Of a stretch of 33,999 bases of DNA, positions 6,862 through 14,720 are shown in pieces (position 1 is the stretch's first letter; the number at the start of each line of letters is the position of its first letter). The notes below the pieces were generated by a model. It did not search any database, was not told where the DNA came from, and was given only the letters and a program-made list of their open reading frames with translations. Position numbers and translations under genes: made by a program. The stretch lies in assembly GCA_029263295.1 (NCBI GenBank), contig JAJCXT010000065.1, forward strand, positions 1-33,999, written 5' to 3'. Source of the stretch: Acidobacteriota bacterium. Its GTDB lineage: Bacteria > Acidobacteriota > UBA890 > WLXD01.

Positions 6862-9786
6862 ATGCGCAGCCCATCCCTCGTTCGCCGGCATCTGTTTGCC
6901 TTTCTGTTGCTCGCCACCACGGCGGTAGCGCTCGGCTTCACACCTCAAGCCCTGGCGCAGTTCAACAACACTCCGTTCTCGAGCACCTTCGGCCAGAACA
7001 AGGTCACCTACGAGTCGTTCGACTTCTGGAAGTACTCGGCGCCGCACTTCGATGTTTACTACTACCCCGAAGAAGAGGCGCACCTCGACGAGGTCGTGGC
7101 GTTCGCGGAGGCCGCTTACGAACGCATCTCGCGCAAGATGAACCATCAGCTCAGCGAGCGGATGCCGATCATCTTCTATCAGACGCACCAGGATTTTCAG
7201 CAGACGCACATCCTGCCGTTCTTTCTGCCTGAGGGCGTGGCGGCGTTTGCCGAGCCTACGCAGAATCGGCTCGTGCTACCCGTGGATGACCCCCCGGATC
7301 AGTTGCATCTGCTGATGGTTCACGAGGTCACGCACCTCTTCGAGTTCGACTACTTCTTTGGCAATCGTCTTGGCGCCGCGGTGCGCGCCCAGCCGCCGGG
7401 CTGGGTAATGGAAGGCTTCGCCGAGTACATGGCGGACAACCTCACGACGCTCGACGAGATGATGCTGCGGGACATCGTGCTTGCCGACGACATTCCGACG
7501 CTCATCCAGATGAGCTACATCGACTCGTTCTTCAATAGTTACGTGCTCGGCGAGGTGGTCTGGAGCTACATCGAAGAGGAGTACGGCGACGAGGGCGTTC
7601 GGATCTTCCTCTCGGAGCTGCGCCGGGACCTGGGACAGGATGTCGAGCGCGACCTCGAGCGTTCCTTCAATGTCACGCCGAACGAGTTCAATACCGATTT
7701 TCGCGAGTGGCTGCGCGATCGCTATCTGCCGAACGTGCTCGATCACAGTGAAGGCCCGGACTTCGCGCGCGGCGTGATGACCGGCATCGCGTTCGAAGAT
7801 CGTCAGCCGGCCTTTAGCCCGGTGGTTTCGCCAACGGGCGACGAGTTCGCTGCGATCTCCGTCAATCGCAAGACGCAGCAGGTCGACATCTATACGTTCG
7901 ATTTCGCTACGGGCAAGCCGAAGAAGAACCTCACAGGTGGCCACCACGGCGACTTCGAATACGTCATCGGGCAAGGGGTGACCGTAGGGTTCCAGGCCGG
8001 TAACGACCTCACCTACTCCAACGACGGGTCGCAGCTGGCGTTCTTCGCTCGAACTCCACCAACCCGAACGCTGTTCGTGGTGGATGCCGACACGGGCAAG
8101 ATTCGCACCAAGTTCAAGACCGAGCTGGACCAGGCCCTGTCGCCCAGTGTTGGCCCCGACAACCGGGTAGTGTTCGCGGCCCACGAGAATGGTGTGCGTG
8201 ACGTCTATCTGTTCGATCCGCAGACGGAAACGCTGTCGAACCTGACGCAGGACGATTTCTACGACTACGCGCCGATCTGGTCGCCGGATGGGCAGAGCAT
8301 CGTGTTCGCCTCGCACGTCATGGGTCACAAGAAGCTGTTCCGCATCGACCTGGCGCGGCCGCAGCAGCGCATCCAGCTGACGTTCGGTCTGTACGACGAC
8401 ACACAGCCCTCCTTCTCTCAGGACGGCTCCAAGGTCTACTTCGTTTCCGACCGTACGGGCGAGCACAATCTCTACGGCATCGAGCTCGCCACGGAGACCG
8501 TGTTCCGCTACACGAATATCCTTCACGGCGCGTTCTTCCCGCACGAGTTGGCCGCGACCGGCGAGCTGATGTTCAGCAACTACAGCGACGGGTTCTATGA
8601 GCTGTACGCGATGGAGTTGCCGGAACCGGTCGAGACGTTCGTGGCCGTGGACGAAGCCATCGACGACGAAGAGATCGATCGCATCGAGGCCGAGGCGACG
8701 GCGCTCGCTGACGTCGAACTCTCTGATCAGAACCGCACGCAGTCGGCGGGTGGTGGCTGGCACATCTCGAGCATCCAGATCGCGGGCGGCTACAGCGTTG
8801 GATCGTTCGGCGGCACCGTTCTAGCGAACACGTTCATCGAGTTTCAGAACCTGATGGGGACACAGACCATCACCGCGGTACTGGGCTCGGTGCAGGGTGC
8901 GCGCAACTACACGGGCATCTATCGCAACTCGGCCCATCGCTGGAATTACGGTGCGATGCTCACCAGTCAGCGGTCTTTCTTCTTCACGCAGGACATCAAC
9001 GGCGGCCTCGATCGCAATTCGGTGTTCGAACTGGACGGCGGCGAGTTTTTTGCCGACTATCCGTTCACACGCGATTGGCGCTCCGAATTCTCACTCGGTT
9101 ACTTCCGACGGGAGTTTCTGCCGTCGAACTTCATTCTGCAGAGTTCCGGCGGGGAAGCGGTGCGCTTTGCGGATCAGTTCCACAGCGGCAACTATATGTC
9201 GGTGGGCGTGAAGCTCATTGGAGACAAGGCGCGTTTCAAGGAGTACGGCCCCTACGCGGGACGCCGCGTGAGTCTCGGAGTTGATGCGGCGCCGCCCGGT
9301 GTGGGCAATATCAACTTCTATGATGTGACCGTCGATCTGCGGCAGTACGTGCAGGTCACCAAGGACAGCCAGCTTGCGTTCCGTGCCTGGGGCGCGGGGA
9401 GTTTCGGTGACGATCCGTCGGTCTTCTACATCGGCGGCCTGAACCAACTCCGCGGCTATGACTACCTCCGTTTCAGCGGCAACCGCGCGTTTCTCGGCAA
9501 CGTTGAGTATCGCTTCCCGCTGATATTCGAGTCGCGCGCCGGCGATTTCGTTCTGCGGAATATCCGTGGATTGGTCTTCATGGACGTGGGCGCGGCGTGG
9601 TTCAAGGGAGAGGAGTTCAACTTCTCCGTTGACGGCAGTCTCGAGGATGCGCTGGCATCATTCGGCGTTGGCGTTGGAGTGAATCTGGTCGGCTTGCCGC
9701 TGTGGTTCTTCTGGGCGCAGCGTACCGACTTCAAGGAGCTCGACGGCGGTCCTGACTTCCAGTTCTACATCGGCCCGCTGTTCTAG
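6862..9786 (+). CDS. Zinc metalloprotease / PD40 beta-propeller / Omp85-type barrel fusion
   Basis: A 974-residue exported protein with three parts. A signal peptide (1-32, cut after ALA) leads into a gluzincin-type peptidase domain (about 50-300) with HEVTH (H154, E155, H158) and WVMEGFAEY, where E184 is the expected third zinc ligand. A TolB/PD40-like propeller follows (about 310-590), with repeats such as APIWSPDGQSIVFAS and PSFSQDGSKVYFVSD. After an acidic linker (about 592-622), residues 630-974 resemble a BamA/TamA surface-antigen barrel: the GGLNQLRGYDYLRFSG segment carries the RGY hallmark of Omp85 loop 6, and the protein ends in Phe, as outer-membrane barrels do. I recognise no POTRA domains. 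Location is therefore outer membrane with periplasmic domains. Substrate and role are unknown; it could secrete, assemble or trim envelope proteins. Confidence 0.88.
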   Translation: MRSPSLVRRHLFAFLLLATTAVALGFTPQALAQFNNTPFSSTFGQNKVTYESFDFWKYSAPHFDVYYYPEEEAHLDEVVAFAEAAYERISRKMNHQLSERMPIIFYQTHQDFQQTHILPFFLPEGVAAFAEPTQNRLVLPVDDPPDQLHLLMVHEVTHLFEFDYFFGNRLGAAVRAQPPGWVMEGFAEYMADNLTTLDEMMLRDIVLADDIPTLIQMSYIDSFFNSYVLGEVVWSYIEEEYGDEGVRIFLSELRRDLGQDVERDLERSFNVTPNEFNTDFREWLRDRYLPNVLDHSEGPDFARGVMTGIAFEDRQPAFSPVVSPTGDEFAAISVNRKTQQVDIYTFDFATGKPKKNLTGGHHGDFEYVIGQGVTVGFQAGNDLTYSNDGSQLAFFARTPPTRTLFVVDADTGKIRTKFKTELDQALSPSVGPDNRVVFAAHENGVRDVYLFDPQTETLSNLTQDDFYDYAPIWSPDGQSIVFASHVMGHKKLFRIDLARPQQRIQLTFGLYDDTQPSFSQDGSKVYFVSDRTGEHNLYGIELATETVFRYTNILHGAFFPHELAATGELMFSNYSDGFYELYAMELPEPVETFVAVDEAIDDEEIDRIEAEATALADVELSDQNRTQSAGGGWHISSIQIAGGYSVGSFGGTVLANTFIEFQNLMGTQTITAVLGSVQGARNYTGIYRNSAHRWNYGAMLTSQRSFFFTQDINGGLDRNSVFELDGGEFFADYPFTRDWRSEFSLGYFRREFLPSNFILQSSGGEAVRFADQFHSGNYMSVGVKLIGDKARFKEYGPYAGRRVSLGVDAAPPGVGNINFYDVTVDLRQYVQVTKDSQLAFRAWGAGSFGDDPSVFYIGGLNQLRGYDYLRFSGNRAFLGNVEYRFPLIFESRAGDFVLRNIRGLVFMDVGAAWFKGEEFNFSVDGSLEDALASFGVGVGVNLVGLPLWFFWAQRTDFKELDGGPDFQFYIGPLF

Positions 9787-9834
9787 CAGGGGTTTCCGCG
9801 TAGACTGCCAGTCGCTGGCGGCAGGGGGATAGGC

Positions 9835-10614
9835 TTGGCGCGTTTCCGCATCGAAGGCTCGACGATCGACATCGAAGCCCTCGAGGCTCGGGTGGATGCC
9901 GCTATCGAGGCGAAGCGCGGGACTCGGTTTACCGATGCCGAGCTCGAGCGGCTGCGTAGCGAACCTCTCGAGGCCCGGCTACGGCGCGAAGACCTGCCGC
10001 GCGGCTTGATGGAAGAACTGCACGCTGTGCGCGGGCGACTCCCCGAGGTGCCCCCAGGGCCCGGAGCGGAGCCGGCCGCGGCGCCGCCGCGCGAACGCAG
10101 CGAAGAGCTGGGCTCGCAGCATGCGTCGCCGGACATGGCCTACCTGTGGGCGACGGACAGTGGCGGGCTGGGTGGCAAGCTGGTTGGCGCGTTGCGGCGG
10201 CTGGCGCGACCGTTCTTCCGTGCGACGACCAACCTCGAAGGCGCGTTGGTGCAGCAGCAGGACTACTCACGCGAGATGGTGGCCGCCACCGAGCGTGACC
10301 TGGTTGCTCTGGAGCAGCGGCTGGAGCGCAGTTTCGACGTTCTCAAGGACAATCTCGACGCGCGCATCGACCGCACCGCCGACTGGGCAGGAGCCCAGAT
10401 GACGGCCACGTCAGGGACGCTCGAGGAGCGCCAGGAGCGGGCGCTGCATCTGTCGCACAATATGGTCGTAGAGTTGACCAATGCGCGATTGGATCTACAG
10501 CAAATGCAGGCCCGGCTGAACGAGATGGCCCGCCGCATGACGGAACTCGAGATGCGCGGTCGCACGCTGGAGAGAATCACGCTCCAGCCTGGCGAAGAAC
10601 GCGCCAGCGATTAG
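9835..10614 (+). CDS. Coiled-coil protein of unknown function
   Basis: A 259-residue protein that I do not recognise. The TTG start has an AGGGGG ribosome-binding site (9823-9828) six bases upstream. Residues 1-60 are charged and helical, 65-95 are Pro/Ala-rich and flexible, and about 130-250 form a long amphipathic coiled coil rich in Glu, Arg, Leu and Met. No signal peptide or membrane segment is visible, so it is probably cytoplasmic. It follows the Omp85 fusion gene by 48 bases on the same strand and meets the next gene tail-to-tail. The coiled coil suggests oligomerisation or scaffolding; nothing in it points to an enzyme. Confidence 0.7.
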   Translation: MARFRIEGSTIDIEALEARVDAAIEAKRGTRFTDAELERLRSEPLEARLRREDLPRGLMEELHAVRGRLPEVPPGPGAEPAAAPPRERSEELGSQHASPDMAYLWATDSGGLGGKLVGALRRLARPFFRATTNLEGALVQQQDYSREMVAATERDLVALEQRLERSFDVLKDNLDARIDRTADWAGAQMTATSGTLEERQERALHLSHNMVVELTNARLDLQQMQARLNEMARRMTELEMRGRTLERITLQPGEERASD

Positions 10615-10638
10615 CGGACCACGCGCTGCTAGCCGCCG

Positions 10639-11406
10639 TCAGCGTTGTTTGGGGATCTTCACGTCGCCCGCCACGTCGCGGTGACGAATGCCGCCCGAAC
10701 CGTCGTCCTGCACGGTGAAGTCGCCGCCTACGGAGGCCACCCAGATGCCGCCGGAACCATCCTCGTGGACCATCACAGAGCCGCGCACGCCGTCGATCTC
10801 GATGTTCCCGGAGCCATCGTCGTCGACGACTACCGAACCGGCGTCGTCAATGTTGATGTTGCCGGATCCGTCAGTAATCCAGATCTCGCCACCGACACTC
10901 TCGAGGCCGATGTTGCCGGATCCGTCATCGATAGAGACGTCTCCTGCGACGCCGGATATCTCGAGGTTGCCTGAGCCGTCCTCGAGTTCGACACTGGCAA
11001 CGTCGCGGATGGTGAGGTTGCCGCTCCCGTCGTCAACGCGGAGCGCCATACCGGATGGGACGCGGACGTGCAGGTCGATGTAGGCGTAGCGTCCGCCAGT
11101 CCAGCTCCAGCCGTCAGGGATCTCGGTCTCGATCGTGACGCGGTCGTCACGTGGACTGACCTCCACTGACATTTCCTCGAGACGATCGGCGTCCGAGGCG
11201 CAGGCGCGCCCCTCGATCACGATTCGGTCTCCGCCGCCGCCCTCGATTACCAACTCACCAGCGCCGGCGATGATGACGGCCAGGCTAACGCCATCCGCGG
11301 CGGTGCGCAGATCGATGTCGCGCGAATGCTCGCAGCGCTCCGCCAAGGCTGGCTGGGCGAGTACGAGGCAGGCGAGAAGAAAGACTCCGACGAAAGCTCT
11401 GCGCAT
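10639..11406 (-). CDS. Exported DUF4097/DUF2807-like beta-solenoid repeat protein
   Basis: A 255-residue exported protein. The signal peptide is clear (1-22, cut after ALA). From residue 126 the chain has seven DGSG[N/G] motifs (Asp at 126, 143, 161, 179, 197, 216, 235), 17-19 residues apart, each followed by a short beta strand such as NIEIDGV. This strict period is typical of a right-handed beta-solenoid, and GSGNI motifs occur in DUF4097 and DUF2807 (head GIN) proteins, whose functions are poorly known. The Asp/Gly/Ser/Asn turns could bind calcium, which is inference. An AGGTG ribosome-binding site lies four bases before the ATG, and a TACAAT -10-like box is at 11421-11426. It is likely periplasmic or surface-located. 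Confidence 0.78.
   Translation of the reverse strand: MRRAFVGVFLLACLVLAQPALAERCEHSRDIDLRTAADGVSLAVIIAGAGELVIEGGGGDRIVIEGRACASDADRLEEMSVEVSPRDDRVTIETEIPDGWSWTGGRYAYIDLHVRVPSGMALRVDDGSGNLTIRDVASVELEDGSGNLEISGVAGDVSIDDGSGNIGLESVGGEIWITDGSGNINIDDAGSVVVDDDGSGNIEIDGVRGSVMVHEDGSGGIWVASVGGDFTVQDDGSGGIRHRDVAGDVKIPKQR
10690..11031 (-). repeat. Seven degenerate 51-57-base coding repeats
   Basis: The DNA encoding the seven DGSG motifs recurs every 51-57 bases, for example GTTGCCGGATCCGTC near 10858 and again near 10912 on the plus strand. Copies differ mostly at third positions, so the array is old and under protein-level selection rather than a fresh tandem duplication. Confidence 0.7.
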
Positions 11407-11539
11407 GGCACACCTGTCTGATTGTAGGCACGGTACCTAGTAAGACGCTGTCTCGGCCCGTAGGGTTTCAATCCTTGAAGCACGCCAGAAGAAAACGCGC
11501 CGGTGAGCCCTGGCCATCAAGGCCTCGTATGACGGACTG

Positions 11540-12469
11540 CTAGCGACCGAGCGCGGTTGGCGGCGCCGGCTGTCGACAGTAGCGGATCGTGCCTGCGCTG
11601 TACGAGATAAACACAGGGCAGCGCGCGACCAGAGGCGCACCGATGATCAGCACCGGTTTGGCCTGCATTCCCAGAGCGCCGAAAATCGGCAGGTCACCAA
11701 CTATGGTGCGCAGGCCGGAGAACAATGTGCCGTTGATCACGAGGCCCCCCAACGCGCCTGAGTGGAACTCGAAGTCGTCGCCGCCGAGCCCCGGACTGGC
11801 GGTCTGCGCGCTGTTCGCGAGCACCTCGACACCAGCCGTGCCGCTGCCAACTCGGTTGATCAGCATGCGCCGGGCCCCGGAGTCGAGGAGCGCCTCTACC
11901 ACAGCGCCATTCACCTCCACGCGGTGGCGTATGAGACGCCCACCGAGAAGCTCGATTGGGAACGCGGCACCCAATACGGCGGCGGCACCGTCTGTCGGTG
12001 TGGCGCCCCGTGGGTACATCCACAAACTGCCTGCCGGAGCGTCAATCATCACGTCGAAGCGGCTGAGAATATCGGCCCCGAGTATGCCGTCGAACGTCTG
12101 GTCATCAGAAACCAGCTCCTGGTTCGGCAGGACGATGACGTCGCGGTCATCGATCGAGAATTCCCCGACGCGGAGCGAAGGAACGGTGGCGAGCAGCGCT
12201 GCCGCGGGCCCGCTCGCGCCCTGAATCTCGATCTCGCGGTTGGGCCCCCGCGAGAAGCGCTCGGCGGTCTGTGCCGAAACCGCGGTCCATGACGCGCCCG
12301 TATCCAGAACGAAGCGCAGTGGCACGGGCGCATCGTTTAGATAGACCGGCACCACGAGCCATCCGAGATCGACCATCGGCACTTGGACCTGGGCGCTTAT
12401 GCCAGCGGGAGCACTGGCACTCAGAAGTATAGCGAGCACCACGATGGGGCCAGACATGCGGACATGCAT
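11540..12469 (-). CDS. Exported single-chain, two-lobed retropepsin-like aspartic protease
   Basis: A 309-residue protein from the ATG at 12469 (another ATG at 12457 is also possible; the frame is open upstream to 12601). The signal peptide covers about 1-27 and ends ISA. Lobe one has FVLDTGASWTAVS (D56) and the flap-distal DGILGADIL (127-135). Lobe two has VVEALLDSGARRMLIN (D196) and LIIGAPL. Each lobe resembles Asp_protease_2/gag-type retropepsin domains, which normally dimerise; here both catalytic Asp motifs lie in one chain, as in pepsin. Location should be periplasm or outside. It is in the minus-strand cluster with the HhH protease upstream (180-base gap) and the solenoid protein downstream. 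The substrate is unknown. Confidence 0.82.
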   Translation of the reverse strand: MHVRMSGPIVVLAILLSASAPAGISAQVQVPMVDLGWLVVPVYLNDAPVPLRFVLDTGASWTAVSAQTAERFSRGPNREIEIQGASGPAAALLATVPSLRVGEFSIDDRDVIVLPNQELVSDDQTFDGILGADILSRFDVMIDAPAGSLWMYPRGATPTDGAAAVLGAAFPIELLGGRLIRHRVEVNGAVVEALLDSGARRMLINRVGSGTAGVEVLANSAQTASPGLGGDDFEFHSGALGGLVINGTLFSGLRTIVGDLPIFGALGMQAKPVLIIGAPLVARCPVFISYSAGTIRYCRQPAPPTALGR

Positions 12470-12649
12470 CAGCGGAGTGCTCGGTGGGGGTAACGAGGGA
12501 CCAGGGCGGGCTTCTCCCCAGAGGATAGATAGAGAGACCCGCTCGCGGCCAGTGCGGCCGTCGCCGTTGGGTGAGATGGCCCATGGCAGGAGACGAAGCA
12601 CGATCCTCCCGTGGACAGGCCGGGTTGGTGTGAGTCACGCGGCAGATCC

Positions 12650-14485
12650 CTAGAGCCACACCCCCGACAGAATGGCAGCCGGCACTGCGGCCAGGGCCCA
12701 GGCCGCCAGAATCCGCGGGGCGTTCTTCGCTCCGCCACGCGCCAGCTGCCACGCGACGGCCGGCAGCGCGAACAGGAGCAGGACGGCACCTATCGAGCCC
12801 ATCCCATAGCCTCCCAGCAGCCAGCCGCCGATGAGACCGACCGTTCCGGCGCCGAGTCCGTTGCCAACGGAGCGCAGCCAGCCGGGAGCGCTCGCCGTGC
12901 CCATGCGCACCGTTCGGTAGGCGAGCGCCGCCCCGGCGGAGGCCAGCAGAAGCACCGTAAGAGCACGCCATGCGCTGGGCATCAGGATCGAGTTGATCGA
13001 CAGCGTATCCTCCTCCGACTCAGCCTCGAGTTCGGCTCGCAGCCGAGGCATCTCGGCGGCCATCTCGCGGAACTGTTCCACCAGGTCCTCGGTAATCTCG
13101 GGGACCGTGGCCAGGTCTTCGAGCCGCGCGAACGGTGACTTCGCCCGGATACGGCGCGCCAGGTCGAGGTCGACACCCGGTACGCTGACAAGGTCCGTGA
13201 GCGAAGCGCCGTTGAGATCGAAGGTATGGACGCGCGGCAGGCCGCGATACTGGTCGAACAGCGTTGTTCCTGTTTCGAATTCCCGATTCGCCATCCAGAG
13301 CTCGGGCGGCAACTCACCACCTGTGCTCTTGCCGAGGAACACTTCCGCGACGATCTCGTCGACCCAGCTGGCCTCTTCGGGGAAGCGCTCGCGATAGGCG
13401 ACGATGACGTCCATTGCGGATTGCGGCTTGGCCAGGTACGAGACTTCGGCCAACTTCAGATAGACGTTCTCCAGGCCGGAGACTTCGTCGCGCGAGGCGC
13501 CGAACATCGAGTAGAACTCCTGCGGTGGTCGCGCCGCGCGGACGCGCGCGTGCATCGCCCAGCGGTAGAACAACGACGCCACGACGCCCTCGGTGGCTAG
13601 CATCCTCGGCAACGACTTCGCAGCCCCGTCGGGCGCACCCGGGAGGACATTCTCGAGCAGGTAGGCATTGTAAGGATCGAGGCCGCGGAGAAGCCGCGCG
13701 GGTATATTGGCCTCACGGGCGAAGTAGTTGTTCTTCACGCCGTGATAGCGGAGAACGTCCTCGTCGTTGCTGTACCAGGCGACGAAGCCCATACGCATCG
13801 GCGGTGCGATGGCGATCTGCGCCGCCAGTTCGCGGCGATAACGGTCCAGGTGGTCGTGCACCTTCGCCAGCCGGGCCGTATCGGCGGCCAGTGCGGCCAG
13901 TTGCGGCTGGCCTTCGGATTCGTCGAAGGCGACAGCCTGAAGGTGCTCGGCGAAGCCTTCGTTGAAAGCGACCGCGTGATCCGTGCGCACACCCAGCGCG
14001 TGGATCTGATTGGTGCCTATGTACACCATCTCGCCAACGAGCTGCCGGCGCATGACATGGGCCAACTCGTGGGGAACGATCTGATCGATCGCGCCGAACG
14101 TGCCGGTGATGGGCCAGTCGCTGTCGACATCGACATAGCCGTTCGCGCGTTTCTCGACGTTGCCCAGGAAAAAGCCCTGGCGTGCGAAACCGAACGACTC
14201 CGGCGCCAGCAGAACATAGGCCGGCTCGACAGCCCTGCCCTCCCTGTTCGCCAGGTACGTCTGCGTCATGCGATAGACGCGCAGAATGGCCCCGGACAGA
14301 CCGCGGGACAGTCCTTCCAGCGCGGCTGCCGGCTCGGAGTGCTCCTCGAGTACCGGCAACCCGTCGCGCTCCTCGCCCGTTGGCGACAGAATCACGAGCA
14401 AGGGCTCCTGCGCGTGGGTCACGCTGGCGGCCAGTCCAAGGCCACAGAGGAACATAGAGGCTGCGATGCGCGAGCTGATGCACAT
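12650..14485 (-). CDS. Secreted HExxH metalloprotease with HhH motif and C-terminal membrane helices
   Basis: A 611-residue protein with a signal peptide (about 1-25). The peptidase region shows VPHELAHVM (H139, E140, H143) and AFNEGFAEHLQ, with E176 the expected third zinc ligand: a gluzincin like the propeller-barrel fusion at 6862, but otherwise not alike. Residues 423-475 form a helix-hairpin-helix pair (DLVSVPGVDLDLARRI, LEDLATVPEITEDLV) of the ComEA/Tex type, which normally contacts DNA backbone. An acidic stretch is followed by about four hydrophobic segments between 505 and 610. The likely topology is an exported protease and HhH domain tethered to the inner membrane by its C terminus. 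No ribosome-binding site is evident before the ATG at 14485. DNA binding by the HhH part is unproven; it may serve protein contacts. Confidence 0.82.
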   Translation of the reverse strand: MCISSRIAASMFLCGLGLAASVTHAQEPLLVILSPTGEERDGLPVLEEHSEPAAALEGLSRGLSGAILRVYRMTQTYLANREGRAVEPAYVLLAPESFGFARQGFFLGNVEKRANGYVDVDSDWPITGTFGAIDQIVPHELAHVMRRQLVGEMVYIGTNQIHALGVRTDHAVAFNEGFAEHLQAVAFDESEGQPQLAALAADTARLAKVHDHLDRYRRELAAQIAIAPPMRMGFVAWYSNDEDVLRYHGVKNNYFAREANIPARLLRGLDPYNAYLLENVLPGAPDGAAKSLPRMLATEGVVASLFYRWAMHARVRAARPPQEFYSMFGASRDEVSGLENVYLKLAEVSYLAKPQSAMDVIVAYRERFPEEASWVDEIVAEVFLGKSTGGELPPELWMANREFETGTTLFDQYRGLPRVHTFDLNGASLTDLVSVPGVDLDLARRIRAKSPFARLEDLATVPEITEDLVEQFREMAAEMPRLRAELEAESEEDTLSINSILMPSAWRALTVLLLASAGAALAYRTVRMGTASAPGWLRSVGNGLGAGTVGLIGGWLLGGYGMGSIGAVLLLFALPAVAWQLARGGAKNAPRILAAWALAAVPAAILSGVWL

Positions 14486-14602
14486 GGTCGAATCGTGTCC
14501 TGCTTTGCGAGTTCAACGTTGGCGTACTCAGGAAATAACGAGTTTCGGCTCCGAATAGTTTCCTCGCGGTGGAATAAAATTCCGCAAACCGGAAGAAATC
14601 GC

Positions 14603-14619
14603 CACAAGGGTCCCTTGTG
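14603..14619. promoter_or_regulatory. Perfect 17-base palindrome, candidate operator
   Basis: CACAAGGG and CCCTTGTG flank a single T and are exact reverse complements. The site lies 66 bases upstream of the rplU -35 box and about 120 bases from the start of the divergent protease gene, so a dimeric regulator bound there could affect either. No T-run adjoins it, which argues against a terminator. Confidence 0.45.
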
Positions 14620-14684
14620 CGTCAACGAGCGTTGTGCGCGCCCGGGCGCATGCCCTGACGGGAAGGAATCGCGTCCAAGGTGGC

Positions 14685-14714
14685 TTGCCCGGGCCAGGCG
14701 GCTCCCCGTACAAT
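14685..14714 (+). promoter_or_regulatory. Sigma70-type promoter of rplU-rpmA-obgE
   Basis: TTGCCC (14685-14690) and TACAAT (14709-14714) are 18 bases apart. The expected transcript starts near 14721 and leaves about 103 bases before the rplU ATG. It is the best promoter match I found in the window and is in the right place for a ribosomal protein operon. Confidence 0.6.
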
Positions 14715-14720
14715 AAGCGA

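Noticed and set aside
7276-8763. 495-codon open frame on the minus strand.
   Set aside because: Lies wholly inside the protease-propeller-barrel gene; its sequence is a GC-rich antisense shadow without family motifs.
10690-11031. Regular 51-57-base repeats considered as a CRISPR array.
   Set aside because: Repeats are degenerate, in frame and coding (DGSG motifs) with no unique spacers; no cas genes.
13742-14716. 324-codon plus-strand open frame.
   Set aside because: Antisense to the HhH protease gene and running into the rplU promoter; no recognisable domain.
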